Of a stretch of DNA of 28,819 bases, positions 19,374 through 28,819 are shown piece after piece. Source of the stretch: Chlamydomonas sphaeroides (lineage: Eukaryota > Chlorophyta > Chlorophyceae > Chlamydomonadales > Chlamydomonadaceae); contig BDDC01000653.1 in the NCBI GenBank assembly GCA_001662425.1, positions 9,342-38,160 on the forward strand, read 5' to 3'. The notes beneath the pieces are model-generated. The model saw only the letters and a list, made by a program, of their open reading frames with translations. It had not been told where the DNA came from and searched no databases. Within the stretch, counting starts at the first letter, position 1; every line of letters begins with the position of its first letter. A program made the translations under genes and the position numbers.

Positions 19374-22300
19374 CTACCCCCGTCCCCTGCCGCCGCTGTC
19401 CTGCCGCTCCCCAACCCCTCCCGCCCCTCCCGTCCCCCCCGGCCGCTCCTTCGCCCAGCTGGGCGCCGCCTCCGCCAGGTCCCGCTTCATGTCCCGGATG
19501 CTGGCCTTGAGCCCGCGGTGCATTTTATTCACGTTGGTCAGCGTCTGCACCGGGGTTAGGGATGAGGGGTAAATGGAGGGAGGCGGGGGCGGATGGGCGA
19601 GGTAAGACCGCATGCAGGCAAACCCGCGGGCGGACATCCTGGAAACCTTGCCGCAATGTGGGTCAGCAATGTGGGTCAGCAATGTGGGTCAGCGGGTGCG
19701 GGCGTGGGGCCGCCGCTGCCGACCCACATCCGAGTGCGCTGCCTTGCGCGCAACGGCGAGCGCCCCGCCGCATCCCCCGCCGGCCCATGTGCCTCCCCAG
19801 GGGCCTTGCCGGCGGGCGGGCTGCTGCTGCGCACTCGCCCCCTCACCCGGACTCTCCAACCCACTGCGGCACCGCGTGAGCGCCCCGCCGCTCGCACCCA
19901 CACGTCGGCCCCTGCGCCGCCCAGGGCCCACGCCGTGGCTGCTCTCGCAACCTCCCTCCACGCAGACCCCGCCCCTAGCCCCGCCCCTGTCGCCCACCTG
20001 GTATATGGGGTCCGCGTCCTCCTGCTCCTCGGCCGCCGCCTGCGCCTCCGCCTTGGCCGTGGCCCGCCGGCTCGCCATCAGCCGCGCCGCGGTGGACGGC
20101 CGCGCGCCGCCCAGCAGCGCCCCGGGCCGCCCACTGCCGCCGGCCGCGGCGCTGGCGGGGCGAGCGCCCGAGGCGGCGGAGGCGGCGGCCCCCGGCCCCG
20201 CCCAGGCGGCGCCCACTGACGAGCCATGCAACGACTGCGGATGGGGTTGCGGGGAGAAGCGGTGCGCACGGAGCTTGGGATGTGCCGGGCTTGGCCCCCG
20301 CGCTGCCCTCTGGCCGGCGCCCTTGCAGCCCGCTGCCAGCTCATGCCCTTCTCCAGCCCAGCCCTGCCCTTGGCCAGCCCAGCCCTGCCCTTGGCCAGCC
20401 CAGCCCTGCCCTTGGCCAGCCCAGCGCTGCCCTTGGCCAGCCCAGCCCTGCCCTTGGCCTGCCCTGCCTGTCCTGCCCCGCCCACCACGGGGGCCGCACC
20501 TGCACCCGCTGGCTGAGCTCTGCCGCCGAGGCCAGCGCACGGACCTGCACCTGCAGCGCGTCACGGTCGTTCAGCGCCTGGCGGGGAGGAGGCGCAGGCA
20601 GGGAGGGAAGGGTGCAGTAAGAGGAGGGAGCGGGCGAGCTCACGTGTTCTCCTTTGTTGGCCCTCTTTCCTGTCACTCCCTCCTGCCCCGCTGCCCGCTG
20701 TGCCCTCCCCGGCCCCTGCTCCCCTCCCCTCGCTCGCCTGCCGCAGCCGGTCCCGCAGCTGGTCGTTCTGCAGCATGAGGTCGCTCAGCCGGGTCAGCTC
20801 CGACTGCATGGCGCCGATCTGACGGGTGTGCGCCGTCTGCATCAGCCGCAGCTCCCGGTCCTGTCGGTCGGGTGGGGAGGTGGGGTTGGGCGGGAAGAGA
20901 GCGGGCACGGAGGCGACGGTACGCTCAATAAGGCAAGGCAAGAGGGCGCCGGCGGGCACCCCCCACCTCCCGCGCACAGGCGCCCCGCTCCTCCCATCCC
21001 ATCCCAACCCTTTCGCCCACACGCCCCTCGCCCTCCTGTCCGGCCCCTCCCCCACACATCCCCTGCCTGCCCCCACCTGAGCCACGCGGTCAAAGTGCCG
21101 CGCGCTCTCCAGCTGCTGGTTGCGCAGCACCAGCCCGTCCCGCCGCCGCCCCTCCTCCTGCGCCGCCGCCAGCGCGCGCCGCGCCGCCGCCGCCTCCTCG
21201 GTGGCGGCCCGCAGCGCCGCCAGCACCTCGCGCTGCTGCGCCTCCATGGCGCCCAGCACCGAGCGGCTCTCCGCCAGCACCGCCTCGCGGGCCGCAGTCT
21301 CCTGCTCGGCGCTGGCAGTGGCCGCAGGGCGCAGGACGCGGGCGGGGAACGGGTCGGGCAAGGCTAGCGACGGCGCTGGGCAATGCCGTCGCCGAAACAC
21401 GCTGCTCGCTCGACTGCCCTTCCCTGCATCCGCCGTGCAGGCCCGGCTCCCCTAGGCCCGCCGCTCGCTCACAGGGCCTGCGCCGCCGCCTGCTCCGCCT
21501 GCGCCGCCCGCACGGCGGCCTCCATCTCACGGATCTGGGCCTTCAGGGTGAGCACCTGCGGGGAGGAGGGGTTGGGGTTCGTGTGTATAGCTTGACACGG
21601 GGCCAAATCAACGCTCCATTCGCGGCGCCCGCAGCACCTGACTGTCCAGGCCGGCTTCACACCCGCACTCGACCCCACGCTACCTTCCCTCCAAACCCAC
21701 ACCCAGCTTATCGGATGCCCCGAGTCTCCATGCACGCCGGGGGTCCCACACGTCCCTCTCCGCCCCGGCCTGGCCGCCCTCCCTCATGTGTCGCCACCCC
21801 GCGCCCTGCGCCCGGGCTGTGGCAGCCCCATCGCTGCCATGCCCAGCTCTGGAGCAACTCGCAACCCTGTCCCTGTCCTCCTTCATCCCAGCCCCCCCCA
21901 CACACACGCGGGCTTCCTGCCCTGCCGGGCCCCACCTGCTGTGTGTGCTGCTGCTGCCGACCGGCGCGGGAGCAGCGCAGGTCCTCCTCAGCCTCCACCT
22001 GGCGGCGGGAGGAGGGGCGGCGTGGGCCGGCGGGCAGGGAGGATGTCAGGGGATTTACGACAGCGAGTAGTTCTGGCGCTGCGCAGACGGCCGGGTCCTC
22101 AGCTGCGTGCAACTGCTTTCTGTGCACAACGCCCCTCCTTGGCCCTCGCACCAGGTCCCCCCCTCTACCCCTGGCTAAGCCTAACCCGACCTGCTCCCGG
22201 CCCCTTGCCATGCCCCTAGCCAGTGCTGACGCGGCCTCCGCACGCACCTTGAAATGCCACAGGCTCTTCAGCGTTGCCCTGAGGCTGCCCAGCACCTGCC

Positions 22301-23724
22301 CGGGACCAGGGACGCGGTGGCTTAACAAGACGTGCGTACGACTAGGGACAGCGAAACGGAAGGCCATGCCCACCCAGCCCATGCCTTTACCGCCCGAGCT
22401 CCCGCCCCGACGCCGCTGCTCCAATCCCGCACCGTGAGGATGTTCTCGCTGCGGAGCGCCTCCTTCTCCGCCTGCAGCTGCTCCGGCGCTGGCGGCTCGT
22501 CATCGCCCACACGGTTCTGAGGGGGCAGGGCAAGGATGGACAAGAATGGACGGGGAGCGGTGCGTCAGGCCATGGGACGAGGCCCAGCAGGGCCTATCAC
22601 TACAGGCCACAGACCCCGGCTCGATAGCAGCCCATCAGCGCCTGGCCCAGCCCCCACCTGCGCATCCCAGCCGCCCATACCCTGGCATCCACACCAATCC
22701 TGTCCACCCTCACCCCACCCTCGATGCGCCCTCCCTCCCTGTCCCCCCGGCCTCCACACGTCCACAGGCCCCCACCTTCATCTGGACCACCATCTCCCGC
22801 ACCGCGTCCTCCACCACCTCGATGCCCTGCAGCTTCTCCAGCAGCCCCCGCCGCTCCGCCAGCACGCGAGCAACGTCGCCCTCCACCTGGCCAGGGCGGG
22901 AGCGGGGGAGGGCAGCACCAGCAGCAGCAGCAGCCGCAGCAGCAGCATGGGCAAGGGCAGGGGCTCGGGGCTGCTTGGTTAGGGCTTGGCCGCTGGCCGG
23001 CAGCTGGTGGCTGTCTGGCGGTGCTAGCTACCAGCGGAGGGTGCGTGCGGCGTCACAGCGACTGGCAGGCAAGGCTCGGAGGCCCGGCCCTGGCTGATGC
23101 GCATAAGCGTGCGCAAGGCCACGGAGCCGGGGCAGGGAGGGAAGGGAGGGGGCAGGGAGGGGAGGGGGAAGGGCCCCACCTTGGCCAGCTCCGAGGAGTG
23201 TGCCGCCTCGGCACGCGAGGAGGCCGCCAGCGCCAGCCCCAGCTCCGATTCGAGCATGCCGGCCCTGCAGTGTCATACCCGTGTGCGTGTGAGTGCGCGC
23301 GTAATGCGGGGCATAGCAACTACATGCTAGTGTGCGCTGTGTGGGAGCTGCCGACCTGCGCTGCTCTGACTCGAGCTGGTTGTTGGTGTGTGCTAGATGG
23401 GCGTCGCGCTGCTCAAGGAGCGCGTCATAGTGCCGGATGATCTCCATGATCTCCTCAGCCTGCGGGCCGTTGAGCTTGATGCCCGCCGGCGCATAGCTGC
23501 TGACCTCATCGGTGGTCTGCGGCTGCGCGGGGGAGGGGACGGGAGAGGGGCTCGGCCGCATGGGCGGACCGGCAGGGGCCAGGGGGCGAAGGGGGTACCT
23601 GCTTGGTCGAGGCCGCGCTGCTGTCCGCTCCAGGCCGCGAGTTAGCAGTACGGCTTGTCCGCGTGGTCGCGGTAGTCCGTGTAGTGTGCGCGCTGTGCGC
23701 GACGGAGAACACGCTCTTCGGCAT
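19374..23724 (-). CDS. coiled-coil protein, 13 exons, function unknown
   Basis: Exons: 23724-23599, 23522-23356, 23264-23180, 22886-22776, 22516-22433, 22295-22248, 21998-21936, 21555-21473, 21311-21077, 20860-20738, 20577-20500, 20234-19998, 19544-19374 (TAG). They total 1611 nt, 536 aa, and every junction keeps phase. Start: ATG at 23724 (MPKSVFSVAHS), followed by a Ser/Thr/Arg-rich tail. From about residue 60 to 430 the protein is almost entirely helical with heptad-like spacing, for example EEIMEIIRHYDALLEQRD, LAERRGLLEKLQG and LTRLSDLMLQNDQLRDRL. A Gly/Ala/Ser-rich stretch follows (about 430-480). A short charged C-terminal helix (MHRGLKASIRDMKRDL) then leads into a Gly-rich end. The intron after 20738 is GC-AG. 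Coiled coils of this kind are common in basal-body, ciliary and cytoskeletal proteins, but no specific family is recognised. It is divergent from TYW1. Confidence 0.8.
19656..19729. repeat. three 13-bp tandem ATGTGGGTCAG repeats plus an inverted ATGTGGGTCGG copy
   Basis: ATGTGGGTCAGCA is repeated at 19656, 19669 and 19682. The reverse complement CCGACCCACAT follows at 19719-19729, giving a possible hairpin. All lie in intron 12 of the coiled-coil gene (19997-19545). Confidence 0.85.
20354..20460. repeat. 21-bp minisatellite
   Basis: About five copies of CAGCCCAGCCCTGCCCTTGGC, with a single-base variant in the fourth, lie within intron 11 of the coiled-coil gene (20499-20235). Confidence 0.9.
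20578..20737 (-). other. GC-AG intron in the coiled-coil gene
   Basis: On the minus strand exon 10 ends LRDRLRQ at CAG (20740-20738) and the intron starts GCGAGC. The next exon begins ALNDRDALQ after CCGCCAG. Phase 0 is kept only with this GC donor. The nearest strong GT donor downstream (GTGAGC near 20642) is in the wrong phase for the acceptor. Confidence 0.75.
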
Positions 23725-24137
23725 GCTGCCTTGTGGGTCGGTTTGCCCTAAAGGCCAGTGGCAAATTTAGCGACGCCTTCTAAGCAACTGTCTTGTCATG
23801 GTGCAATCACTTGGCGCGAGGCTTCCGCGGCCCGAAAATGGCAGAATGTCAGTTACGTTTGGGTCGCAGATTTTACTTGCTGTGATGAGCATAAAGTAAG
23901 TTACGTGCTCGTGAGCTGTTTGCGCCATCAAGTGTAGGCTGTCACGGTTTTCGGGTTTGGGGCCCATGCAGGCCGCTGACTCCACTCGAGCACGGCAACA
24001 CGACTGCATACTGCAACCTCGCCACACGCTACAGGAGCTGCTGTGCACGACGCGACCTGTATGGCGCCAAGCCGCCTGCTCATTCGCTAGGGTCGCTGCG
24101 CCGGAAGACCTGCCGCACCTTATAGACGACGTACAAC
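23725..24137. promoter_or_regulatory. probable bidirectional promoter between the coiled-coil gene and TYW1
   Basis: Only 413 bp separate two divergent start codons (23724 minus, 24138 plus). The spacer is clearly less GC-rich than its surroundings, with AT-rich stretches such as CATAAAGTAAGTTACG near 23890. It contains no coding frame. A partial TGTGGGTCGG motif lies at about 23732, next to the minus-strand start. Confidence 0.6.
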
Positions 24138-27100
24138 ATGAGCTGGCTAGGCCGCCTCATCCGGGCGCCATTTGGCGGTGGCCGTGGCCAGACGGCCGGA
24201 ACAGCCGCGACCCCCACCACGGCGTCGACACCCGCCGCCGCCGCCGAGGCTGAAAATGACGGCCCAGCCAAGCCGGGATGCTGCGGCGGCGGCGCGAACG
24301 CAGGCAGCTCCGGCACGACCGCAGCGGGGGGCTGTGCCTGCCAGGTGCGGCGCCAGGCTGCGGCCGCTCCGCTAGCCCCTTGCCGCCTCGCCCCGCGTGC
24401 ACCCCCGTTGACCGCGCCCTCACCCCAACCCCAACCCGCAGGCGGCCTCCCGGGGCCCAACCCCCGCCGCCCCCATCCGGGTGCTGTACGGCAGCACTAA
24501 AGGCACCTGCCGCCAGCTGGCCGCCGACCTGGCCGAGCGCCTCGCCGCCGCGCTCCCGCCAACCGCCGCAAAGCCCGCCGGCAGCTGCGGCGCCGGCGGC
24601 TGCCCCACCTGCTCCCCCGCCGCCGCCGACGGGGCTGCCGCGGCGGCGCCCAGCGCCTCCGCCACCGCACCGGCCTCTACGTCCGAGGCGGTGTCGGTGA
24701 CCGAGGTGTCGGGCTTTGAGCCTGAGCAGCTGCTGTCCGAGCCGCGCGACAGCCTGCTGGTGCTGCTGCTGCCGACCTACGAGGGAGGCACGCCGCCCGA
24801 GGCGGCGCGCTTCTTCTGCAGGTGCGAGCGCACAGCGGCCAGCAGCGCACCGAGGCGGGACCGTAAGAGGACCATAGGCGGGACCGTAGGAGGACCATAG
24901 GCGGCACCGTAGGAGGACCATAGGCGGGACCGTAGGAGGACCATAGGCGGGACCGTAGGAGCAGCCGGTGATGGGGGTTGCGGCCTGCTGCGACGGCGAC
25001 TGTGTGACCCACCGGGACCGAGCTGATGCGCGGCTCGGCTGGGAGGAGCCAAAGCCGGTCAGGCACCAGGGGCGCAGGGTCAGCCGGGCGGGGCTGGGCC
25101 GGGCCGTCCCGAGTCGGGGCGCCGGCTCGCCTCCCCGGCTTGCTGCTTCCCCGTGCTCCGGCCTTCTCCCTACGTACCTGCCCTCGCGCTAGCTTCAACC
25201 GTCCCCTTAGTCCCCTCTCCCAGTCCGTCTCTCTTCTCTCCCATTGCGTATCCCTCTCTCCCATGCCCCCTCGACCCCTCAGCTGGCTGGAGGACGCCGC
25301 CTCCGACTTCCGCCTGGGCACCGCGGCGCTAAACCACCTGCGCTACGCCGTGTTTGGCTGCGGCAACAGCCTGTACGAGGCGCACTACAACGCGGTGGCC
25401 AAGGCGGTGGACAGGCAGCTGCTGGAGCTGGGCGCGAGGAGGTACCGGCCGCTGGGTGAGCAAGGAGCGAGAGGCGGGGGAGGCGGGAGGCGTGGTGGCG
25501 GGGCGGGGGAGGGGCAGAGTGAGGCATGTGAGGTGGGCTGGGTGGTTGACAGGGGCCGCTGAAGGCGACAGGCAGCCGGGTTGGTCTCGGCTTGCTCGTG
25601 CGGTGCCCAGGGTTGAAACGCCGCCCGTTGGCTGGGTCTGAGGGCAGGGCACGGACATGGGACATCGGACAGGGGGGCTGGCGCTGGAGCGGAGGAGCCG
25701 GGGCGGCGGGTGGGAAGCCCGACGGCGGTACCTGGCCCATTGCGGCGGCCCGACGGAACACATCCATGGCCTACGCCGGGATGACAGCAGAGCTGGGAGC
25801 GAAGGAGCGGGGCGGCTCGGCTTGGTAGCTGGTGCCATGTGGCCGCGCCCGTCGCAGCCGCTCACATGGCCCCATGCAGTGCTGCAGCGCCCAGCTGTGG
25901 GGCACCGCATGGGCCCCGCCGACTGTTGGAGTGCCGCACGGCCTCCCTCGCACACCCCGCTGCCTGCATGTCGCCTATGGCTGAACACACCCCGCTGCTG
26001 ACTAGCTGTTGCCTACTTCTGAACACACCCCGCCTGTGCTCCGCCGCAGGCCTGGCCGACGAGGACGCGGGCGACATGCGGGAGCAGTTTGTGCCGTGGC
26101 GGGAGGCGCTGGCGGCCAAGCTGGCGGCGGAGCGGCGGCCGGCGGGGCCGCAGGGCCCGGGGGGCCAGCAGGCGGGCGGTGCCGAGGAGGGCGAGGGCGA
26201 GGAGGAGGATGCGTTCGAGGAGGAGGACGAGGAGGAGGATGAGGAGGACGAGGAGGGCGCCGGGTCGGAGGTGCGTCCTCCAGCCCCACCGAACCCCTTG
26301 CTTGCCCGCCACCCTGTGTGCGTCACACGACAGACTGCGCAGGCGCCCTCGCTCCCTGGGGCCTGTCCCCACCTCAGCTGCCAGCTCCCGCCCTCCTGAC
26401 CCCCTGGCCCCCACTCCCTTTGGGCCGGGGATTACGGCCGGAGATGTGCAACTAGTTCGTTGCTCCCATGGTACCCACCCCCAGGTGGACATGCCTCCTC
26501 AGGTCCTCTTTCCGCTCCCCTCCCAGCCCCCGGACTTGACCTCTGCCTGACCCCTGACCCGCCACCCCCAGGTGGACATGGAGGACATTGGCGGCAGCGG
26601 CCCCCGCAGGGGCAAGAAGGCGGCCGCGGCGGGCGGCGCCACCGGCTCCTCCGCTGGCCCCGGCGGCAACGGGCGGCCCGAGATGCTGAACGCGTTGGTC
26701 CGCGGCAGCCTCACCAAGCAGGCGAGCGAGGGGGGAAGGTGGGGGCGAGGGGCGGGGGAAGGCGTGTGTTGGTGTTTGTCAAGCATATGGGCAAACGGGA
26801 AGGCAGGGTCGTGAGCGACTGCTGGGAGCAGGGTGCGGCGGGGGGAGGTCCGTGGCACATGCCGCCAGCTCCTCGCGGTCCGTCACCGCCACCGCGCTCA
26901 TCACTGCGCCGCCCCTCGCGGCCCATCCGACATCCATCCGTTCATCCATCTCCGCTTCCCCTCGCGCAACTCCGCAGGGCTACAAGCTCATCGGCAGCCA
27001 CAGCGGCGTCAAGATGTGCCGCTGGACCAAGTCCATGCTGCGGGGCCGGGGCGGCTGCTACAAGGTGCGGCCGGAGGGGAGTGCGTGTGGGCGGGGGTGG

Positions 27101-28819
27101 CAGGGCCCTGGGGCCGCCCGGCCCAGGGGCCGTTGCGGGGCCAGGGTGACTTGGCCAGGCTGCAGCAGGGCGCAGCGTGGCGCACCCACATCCCCGTCCC
27201 TCCCACCCCGCCTTGTCGCTGCAGCACGCCTTCTACGGCATCGAGAGCCACCGCTGCATGGAGGCCACGCCCTCGCTGGCCTGCGCCAACAAGTGCGTCT
27301 TCTGCTGGCGCCACCACTCCAACCCCGTGGGCAAGGTGCGTGGCGGGGGCATGCAGTGGCACGGCGGACACGGCTCTCTGGTCGGGGAACATCAGGCCGG
27401 CAGGCCGGGGGGCCAGTCCAACTCGAACACAGGTCATGGTTCAGCCCAGCGCGCCTTGGCTGATTGTGGCCCACCCCTGCCGGCCGCTCCCGGCCCTGCT
27501 CCGCTCGCCCCCTCACACTCCGTTCCTGCTCCCTCCCATCGCACACACACGCCAGACCTGGAAGTGGGCCATGGACCCGCCCGACGTCATCGTGGACTCA
27601 GCGCTGGCCGCGCACACCCGCATGGTCCGCGAGTACTCGGGCGTGCCCGGCGTCAAGCCCGAGGCCGTGGCCGAGGGCCTGCAGGCGAGACCGGTGGCGG
27701 GGCCGGGGTGGCGCGCGGGCGGGGGCTCGTGTATGTTCAACTTTTAGGGCCGACATAGAGTACCACCCCGTACGCGTCGCGCCCCGGGTTGGTGACGCGC
27801 TGGTCGTGCGTAGGAAGAAAGTGGGGATGCGTTTAGATGCACCCATGTGGGTAGCGAAGCCCAGCGTCGCCCTGAGAGAAACTGTGGCCCACCCGTCCAG
27901 CCCGCGTACCGATGTGTACGTTACCTGATGTTGGAGCGATTGGGGACGATACGTCGTAGCAGGAGACGATACGCCGCAGCACCCGCCGACGCGCGCTCTA
28001 ACGCATTCTAGCAACGCAACCCGGCCCCGGCACAGCACGCCCATAGTGTAACGCGTTGACGTACGTACGATGGCGGTGAGGCGGCACAGGCAAGAGGGAA
28101 GGCAGGCAGCATGAGGGGTCCGTAGGTGACGTCGGTGCACCGCGAAGGGATGCACCAGGAGCAGGGTGCAGGCAGGGCGCACGCTAGGAGGATGGCGCGC
28201 GGCGGGTGCTGCGGCTGGTGTGGGAGAGGGAGGGAGAGGGAGAGTCAGGGGAGCGGCAAGCGTTAGGGACAGGCGAAGTACGACAGGGGGCCTGCATGGG
28301 GGTGCAATGGCTGTGCAGCCGGAGGGTGCAAGGACGAGCGTGCGTGAGTGTGCATGTGCGCAGGCGGCGGGCGGACTCGTGGGAGTTCCCCGGACGCCGC
28401 CTGGCATGGCCCTGGCCGTAGCGTTTAGGTCCACGCCAGTGCATGGCGCCGAGGCGGGTGCAGGGTCCGGGGTGACCGCCTCGTGTGTGTCGTGCCTTGT
28501 GTCTCCCTCCTGCACCCATCCCTACACCGCCCACCGCTCCTTCCATGCGTGCGCCCCATCCCTCTGTGGTGAACCCTCTCTCGGGACGTCGAGTGCGCTG
28601 TGGGCCCGCGAACGTGCGGGAGCTTGGGATGTTGCCTGCGCTGGGACCTCCGTCACTGCTCTCGCAACATGATAGACCGCTCTCTGCCCGGGCCCCTGGT
28701 TGTGACACCTCTCTCTCCTCCCCACGCCCCCAGGTGCGGCACTGCGCTCTGTCGCTGGTGGGCGAGCCCATCATGTACCCCGAGATCAACGCCCTGGTGG
28801 AGCGGCTGCACGGCAAGCG
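24138..28819 (+). CDS. TYW1: TYW1, tRNA 4-demethylwyosine synthase (3' end beyond the window)
   Basis: TYW1 uses radical SAM chemistry to condense pyruvate with N1-methylguanosine-37 of tRNA-Phe, making the tricyclic core of wybutosine. Exons: 24138-24344, 24442-24821, 25283-25455, 26050-26270, 26572-26721, 26978-27064, 27225-27335, 27556-27684, 28734 to the edge; about 514 residues seen. Residues 1-69 are Gly/Ala/Cys-rich and not conserved. The flavodoxin domain starts at about 81 (VLYGSTKGT, P-loop), with PTYEGGTPPEAA near 180 and YAVFGCGNSLY at 217-227. It carries a low-complexity insert at about 110-155. An acidic Glu/Asp linker precedes VDMEDIG (328). The radical SAM part includes LTKQ-GYKLIGSHSG, RGRGGCYK and the Fe-S motif C426-x3-C430-x2-C433 (CANKCVFC), then HCALSLVGEPIMYPEIN. 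Flavodoxin plus radical SAM is the usual eukaryotic arrangement. Introns 5 and 8 are GC-AG. About 250 C-terminal residues should lie outside. Confidence 0.97.
24859..24963. repeat. 23-bp minisatellite in TYW1 intron 2
   Basis: Four full copies and part of a fifth of a 23-base unit: GACCGTAGGAGGACCATAGG followed by CGG. Units start at 24859, 24882, 24905, 24928 and 24951, with single-base variants in the first and third. There are no spacers between units. Confidence 0.95.
26475..26580 (+). repeat. 19-bp duplication of the TYW1 exon-5 acceptor
   Basis: CCACCCCCAGGTGGACATG occurs at 26475-26493 and again at 26562-26580. The second copy is the real exon-5 start (VDMEDIG, a conserved TYW1 position). 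The first is an intact-looking acceptor 87 bases upstream inside intron 4. Confidence 0.95.
26722..26977 (+). other. GC-AG intron 5 of TYW1
   Basis: Exon 5 ends LTKQ at CAG (26719-26721) and the intron starts GCGAGCGAGGGG. Exon 6 starts GGCTACAAG after CTCCGCAG. The protein junction LTKQ/GYKLIGSHSG is a conserved uninterrupted stretch in TYW1, so the GC donor is forced. The next GT (AAGGTGGGGG) would give the wrong phase. Confidence 0.9.
27685..28733 (+). other. GC-AG intron 8 of TYW1, 1,049 bp
   Basis: Exon 8 ends AEGLQ at CAG (27682-27684), the intron starts GCGAGA, and the next exon starts GTGCGGCAC (VRHCALSLVGEP) after CCCCCAG. It is the longest intron in the gene. Its middle (about 27740-28080) is less GC-rich than the flanks. 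That stretch has an imperfect repeat, GACGATACGTCGTAGCA / GACGATACGCCGCAGCA near 27950, and ACGTACGTACG near 28060. No coding frame in it is supported. Confidence 0.85.

Noticed and set aside
24119..24125. TATA box (TTATAGA) for TYW1
   Set aside because: It is only about 15 bases before the ATG at 24138, too close to place a transcription start and 5' UTR.
24859..24963. CRISPR-like array
   Set aside because: The 23-base units are directly adjacent with no spacers and sit in an intron of a nuclear gene; it is a minisatellite.
26722..26752. GT donor after AAG near 26749 for TYW1 exon 5
   Set aside because: It would add six residues inside the conserved LTKQ-GYKLIGSHSG stretch and leave a phase that does not match the acceptor at 26978.

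Overview
The window looks like nuclear DNA of a volvocine-type green alga (Chlamydomonas relatives). It is very GC-rich, and its genes are split by short introns with GTGAG/GTGCG donors and (C/T)GCAG acceptors. The proteins carry long Ala/Gly/Pro low-complexity runs, and TGTAA polyadenylation-type signals lie downstream of several stops. Only one gene is identified with certainty: TYW1, the radical-SAM tRNA wybutosine enzyme. Exon models were built by hand from splice-site sequence, codon phase and protein continuity. Starts are the first good ATG.

Layout. 1-1691: less GC-rich DNA with no supportable gene. 1692-5828 (+): a five-exon gene for a protein of about 1119 residues with an unrecognised domain present twice, the copies separated by a basic, nuclear-signal-like linker. 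5829-7.6 kb: its long presumed 3' UTR, converging on the end of the next gene. 8173-18822 (-): three head-to-tail paralogues read right to left, 18822-17998 (274 aa), 16909-15008 (633 aa) and 13916-8173 (five exons, about 1623 aa). All begin MAPAA, have an organelle-presequence-like N-terminus and then a hydrophobic hairpin with two tryptophans 24-25 residues apart. An Ala/Pro-rich linker follows, then a C-terminal hydrophobic hairpin. The largest copy also has a coiled coil and a long novel C-terminal region.

23724-19374 (-): a 13-exon coiled-coil protein gene (536 aa). 23725-24137: a short, less GC-rich spacer, probably a bidirectional promoter. 24138 to the window end (+): TYW1, nine exons seen, cut off by the window edge inside the radical-SAM domain.

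The most interesting candidates are: (a) the three-gene membrane-protein family, unknown to me, with one member fused to a coiled coil; (b) the duplicated domain of the first gene, where even the intron position is duplicated; (c) three GC-AG introns with nearly identical CAG|GCGAG donors; (d) several duplicated splice sites; (e) a dispersed 11-base motif, ATGTGGGTCGG, present nine times exactly and concentrated around the paralogue cluster. Apart from the shared family of the three paralogues, nothing shows that the genes act in one pathway.
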